Assembly: GCA_023144145.1 (NCBI GenBank) | Contig: JAGLGG010000303.1 | Coordinates: 1 to 8,911, forward strand | Direction of reading: 5' to 3' | DNA length: 8,911 bases | Origin: Anaerolineales bacterium | GTDB lineage: Bacteria; Chloroflexota; Anaerolineae; Anaerolineales; E44-bin32 | Shown: in pieces, positions 7,275 to 8,911 of the stretch | Numbering within the stretch: position 1 is the stretch's first letter | Layout: the number at the start of each line of letters is the position of its first letter | Made by a program: the position numbers and the translations under genes | The notes under the pieces: model-generated | Told to the model about the DNA's origin: nothing | Databases searched by the model: none | The model's input: only the letters and a program-made list of their open reading frames with translations

Positions 7275-7315
7275 GGAGTGCATCGGCTCTGCCGATGCCC
7301 AGCGTTTTTTGCTGG
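7275..7315 (+). repeat. Palindromic unit A (double hairpin)
   Basis: GGAG at 7275-7278 is followed by a perfect stem GCATCGGC-TCT-GCCGATGC (7280-7298). A second stem, CCAGC / GCTGG, lies at 7299-7303 and 7311-7315 around a T-rich loop. The six-T run at 7305-7310 starts six bases after the first stem, so this unit might weakly end transcription of the ETF operon. The run is not directly adjacent, as it is in a standard intrinsic terminator. Confidence 0.7.
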
Positions 7316-7362
7316 ATTTAATTCCCATACAATATCACCAAAAGTATCAATTTACATATTCG

Positions 7363-7392
7363 GAGTTTGTAGTGTTCGAAACGAACGAACTC
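7363..7392. repeat. Imperfect hairpin between the two palindromic units
   Basis: GAGTT (7363-7367) pairs with AACTC (7388-7392), and inside it GTTCG (7374-7378) pairs with CGAAC (7382-7386) around AAA. A run of about six unpaired bases interrupts the left side. It also begins with GGAG (7362-7365), but its body does not match units A and B, so it may be a decayed relative or a chance structure. Confidence 0.4.
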
Positions 7393-7395
7393 TTA

Positions 7396-7439
7396 GCACA
7401 GGCTTCGCCTGTGCCGCCAAAGCAGAGCTTTGGCACTCC
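7396..7439 (-). repeat. Palindromic unit B (double hairpin)
   Basis: Read on the minus strand, GGAGT (7439-7435) leads into GCCAAAGC-TCT-GCTTTGGC (7434-7416). One spacer base (7415) is followed by GCACAGGC-GAA-GCCTGTGC (7414-7396). Both stems are perfect 8-base pairs with 3-base loops and stand back to back. The head, loop and GC ends equal those of unit A, while the middle four base pairs of the first stem differ. Confidence 0.75.
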
Positions 7440-7524
7440 AAAAGCATAGACCCATTACGATAAGCCTCCCTTAAAAATTGCAGAGGCGGGGATTCAAAGG
7501 CTTTGCCAGAATTTGCGGAGCCCT

Positions 7525-8911
7525 CTACTTCAGCTCCTTTGAAAAATCCTGACACCCGGTCGACATAAAAAAGGTGCGGTCCTCCAGTAAATCCAGGCCA
7601 GCATTGAAGTACGAATTTAGAACGAGCCGGAATGTATTTACTGGTGAGATCTCGTCGTAGAAGACGGATTTATCTACACCAGGGAGGTAGTAAGCATTTA
7701 AGATTGCTGTCGCTTCCCTCATCGCATCTTTTGATGGTGAGCGCCAAACCACAGTTGACCTGGGTCCGTGATCGCCCTGAAGAATAACGATGGGTTTGGA
7801 TGGTGATTTCCCTAGGAGATCCTTCAACCACATTAATAAGGAATTATTAAGGAACGTGACCTGATCCGAATAGCCCAGGATATACTCCTCGTACGTACCT
7901 TGAAACATATTCCCGTCCCAAATAACAAAGGGGTACCGCTGATCTGTAGCAATTCCGTTTGCGTCGAACACGAAGGGCGGGTGTGGAGCCACAATGTGTG
8001 CAAATACGAATTTGGGACCAGGTTCATCAGCTAGCAGCCGGAGTTGATCCAAGGTAAATGAAATGCGCTCACGATGACCAGAATATCCAGGGTATTCAAA
8101 GGGGATACCCATGTAAGCCGAAATATCGAAAATTGGCAGTAGGATGCTGTTTCGAAGCAGCAGGCTTTCGAAGGGATTAAGACCAATCTCCTTTGATTGT
8201 AAATACAAGTCTGCGTCCGTAATTTCAGTTGTCGTAAAGCCTGTCGAAAAAGCAATAAACTGATAACCAAGATTCCTGAAAATTCTCATGCTTTCATTAG
8301 AATCAATCGATTGAGCTAGCACCATCCTGCAAAGAACGTCATCGGATGGTAATTCAGCAATTTCATCCAAGTAATTCATGTTTATGGACGACGCCAAGGA
8401 AGTGATTGTATTAGAGTAGTTACTCCGACTCCTTTCCGCAATATAAAACCCCTGTCCCTCCAATTCATTAAGAAAGTAGGAGTTGTCGTAGTTGTAGAAC
8501 TCCTCCAGAATGTCTTCCCTGCCATAACCATCAAGGAAGATGTAATACACATCGGGCTTTCCTAGCCCATCGTTAGAAGTGAGTTCTAGATCAATCCCAC
8601 CATGTGATTGATTCTCCGACAAAACAGTTCGGATTTCTCCCCAACGCCAAACAATACGAACAGTAGGGATCAGAAACGCGGTTACGGCTACGAGAAATAG
8701 GAATTTTGGCGCATTAAGCATCCAGTGTTCTTTGCGTGTGATTATTTTGTAGATTAAAACGGTAAGTGCTATCCAAATTATGAATAACACAATGTGCCTA
8801 CCAAGAGATGAGTTTCCTAAGTCGATTTCATTTCCGCTAAGTTTCCATATACGTGAGATCAATGACCCCAAGCCGGTGTAAGCATGTCCGTAATTCATTG
8901 AGAAAAAGAGG
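7525..8911 (-). CDS. Membrane-anchored sulfatase/alkaline-phosphatase superfamily protein (5' partial)
   Basis: The visible frame reads leftwards from the window edge to TAG at 7527-7525. ATG 8898 gives 457 residues, but the frame stays open through the last 13 bases and no ribosome site precedes that ATG. The visible N-terminus (FFSMNYGHAYTGLG) looks like the middle of a longer multi-helix membrane region, so the true start is probably outside the window. Numbered from ATG 8898, two membrane helices lie at about 35-53 and 64-84. The catalytic domain follows: PDVYYIFLDGYG (115-126) with a metal-type Asp123, YSNTITSLASSINMNYL (161-177) with Thr164 at the nucleophile position, FAHIVAPHPPF (299-309) with His301 and His306, and LQGDHGPR (373-380) with Asp376 and His377. 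Thr instead of the sulfatase Cys/Ser in CxPxR points to phospho- or glycerophospho-group transfer or hydrolysis outside the membrane, as in LtaS or EptA-like enzymes. The substrate is unknown. It converges on the ETF operon and seems functionally separate. Confidence 0.82.
   Translation of the reverse strand, partial: LFFSMNYGHAYTGLGSLISRIWKLSGNEIDLGNSSLGRHIVLFIIWIALTVLIYKIITRKEHWMLNAPKFLFLVAVTAFLIPTVRIVWRWGEIRTVLSENQSHGGIDLELTSNDGLGKPDVYYIFLDGYGREDILEEFYNYDNSYFLNELEGQGFYIAERSRSNYSNTITSLASSINMNYLDEIAELPSDDVLCRMVLAQSIDSNESMRIFRNLGYQFIAFSTGFTTTEITDADLYLQSKEIGLNPFESLLLRNSILLPIFDISAYMGIPFEYPGYSGHRERISFTLDQLRLLADEPGPKFVFAHIVAPHPPFVFDANGIATDQRYPFVIWDGNMFQGTYEEYILGYSDQVTFLNNSLLMWLKDLLGKSPSKPIVILQGDHGPRSTVVWRSPSKDAMREATAILNAYYLPGVDKSVFYDEISPVNTFRLVLNSYFNAGLDLLEDRTFFMSTGCQDFSKELK

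Larger units (their letters stand above)
7275..7439. repeat. REP/BIME-like inverted pair of GGAG-headed palindromes
   Basis: Two copies of one pattern point towards each other. Each begins GGAGT, then an 8-base arm, the loop TCT, the complementary 8-base arm, one spacer base and a second hairpin. GGAGTGC (7275-7281) and GCACTCC (7433-7439) form the matching outer ends. GGAG or GTAG before an imperfect palindrome is the known signature of bacterial REP sequences mobilised by RAYT (TnpA-REP) proteins, and two in opposite orientation form a BIME. The placement between convergent genes is typical. No RAYT gene lies in the window, and the genome-wide copy number cannot be seen, so the REP label is inference. 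Confidence 0.65.
7102..7524. other. 423-base gene-free gap between convergent genes
   Basis: The gap separates the etfB stop from the stop of the minus-strand sulfatase-like gene. The first 170 bases are AT-rich and hold only weak dyads: GTTAT-CA-ATAAC at 7105-7116 and CTGAAA/TTTCAG at 7204-7223. The middle (7275-7439) holds the inverted palindrome pair described separately. Near the right end are an 8-base inverted repeat (7493-7500 with 7536-7543, reaching into the end of the minus-strand gene) and GCCTC/GAGGC (7464-7468 with 7483-7487). A short open frame at 7278-7463 runs through the palindromes and has no protein character. No tRNA or promoter was recognised. Confidence 0.7.

Noticed and set aside
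7275..7439. Palindromic block as a CRISPR array or insertion-sequence end
   Set aside because: There are only two units, in opposite orientation, with no equal spacers, transposase or target duplication; a REP-like pair fits better.
7278..7463. Small plus-strand open frame inside the intergenic gap
   Set aside because: It runs straight through the palindromic units, so its codons are dictated by the repeats; no ribosome site or protein family is visible.
7464..7543. Inverted repeats GCCTC/GAGGC and TTCAAAGG/CCTTTGAA as a terminator of the minus-strand gene
   Set aside because: Loops are 14 and 35 bases and no T run follows on the minus strand; they are too weak for an intrinsic terminator call.
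8896..8898. ATG 8898 as the true start of the sulfatase-like gene
   Set aside because: No ribosome site precedes it, the frame stays open to the window edge, and the first residues look like the inside of a membrane domain; treated as 5' partial.

Overview
The window reads as bacterial DNA of moderate GC content. The order of an oxoacid oxidoreductase, a large HdrA, an HdrBC fusion and an ETF, next to a membrane-anchored sulfatase-like gene, suggests an uncultured anaerobe or facultative lineage, perhaps Chloroflexota. That placement is a low-confidence impression; no rRNA or marker gene is present to test it.

Positions 1-7101 (+ strand) hold one tightly packed operon that begins upstream of the window. 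In order it encodes the last 46 residues of a probable 2-oxoacid:acceptor oxidoreductase beta subunit, its gamma subunit, a 1140-residue HdrA-type flavo-iron-sulfur protein carrying two HdrA modules plus ferredoxin and MvhD-like domains, an HdrC-HdrB fusion, and ETF alpha and beta. Neighbours overlap by 4 or 8 bases, abut exactly, or lie 18 bases apart. Four of the five visible starts are GTG or TTG.

The likely joint role, by inference, is electron transfer between three points: low-potential electrons released by CoA-dependent oxidation of a 2-oxoacid, the FAD and Fe-S chain of HdrA with its HdrBC disulfide-reductase-type module, and an ETF that can exchange electrons with NAD(H), acyl-CoA dehydrogenases or quinone. 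This is the layout expected of a flavin-based bifurcating or confurcating machine in which ETF stands where a hydrogenase (MvhAG) or FlxABCD stands in better-known Hdr complexes. The ETF subunits and one HdrB cysteine motif depart from the usual consensus.

Positions 7102-7524 are a gene-free gap between convergent genes. It holds a pair of inverted, GGAG-headed palindromes whose stems differ in sequence but keep perfect pairing, resembling a REP/BIME element, with a further imperfect hairpin between them.

Positions 7525-8911 (- strand) hold the C-terminal part of a membrane-anchored alkaline-phosphatase/sulfatase-superfamily protein, cut at its 5' end by the window edge. It appears unrelated to the electron-transfer operon.
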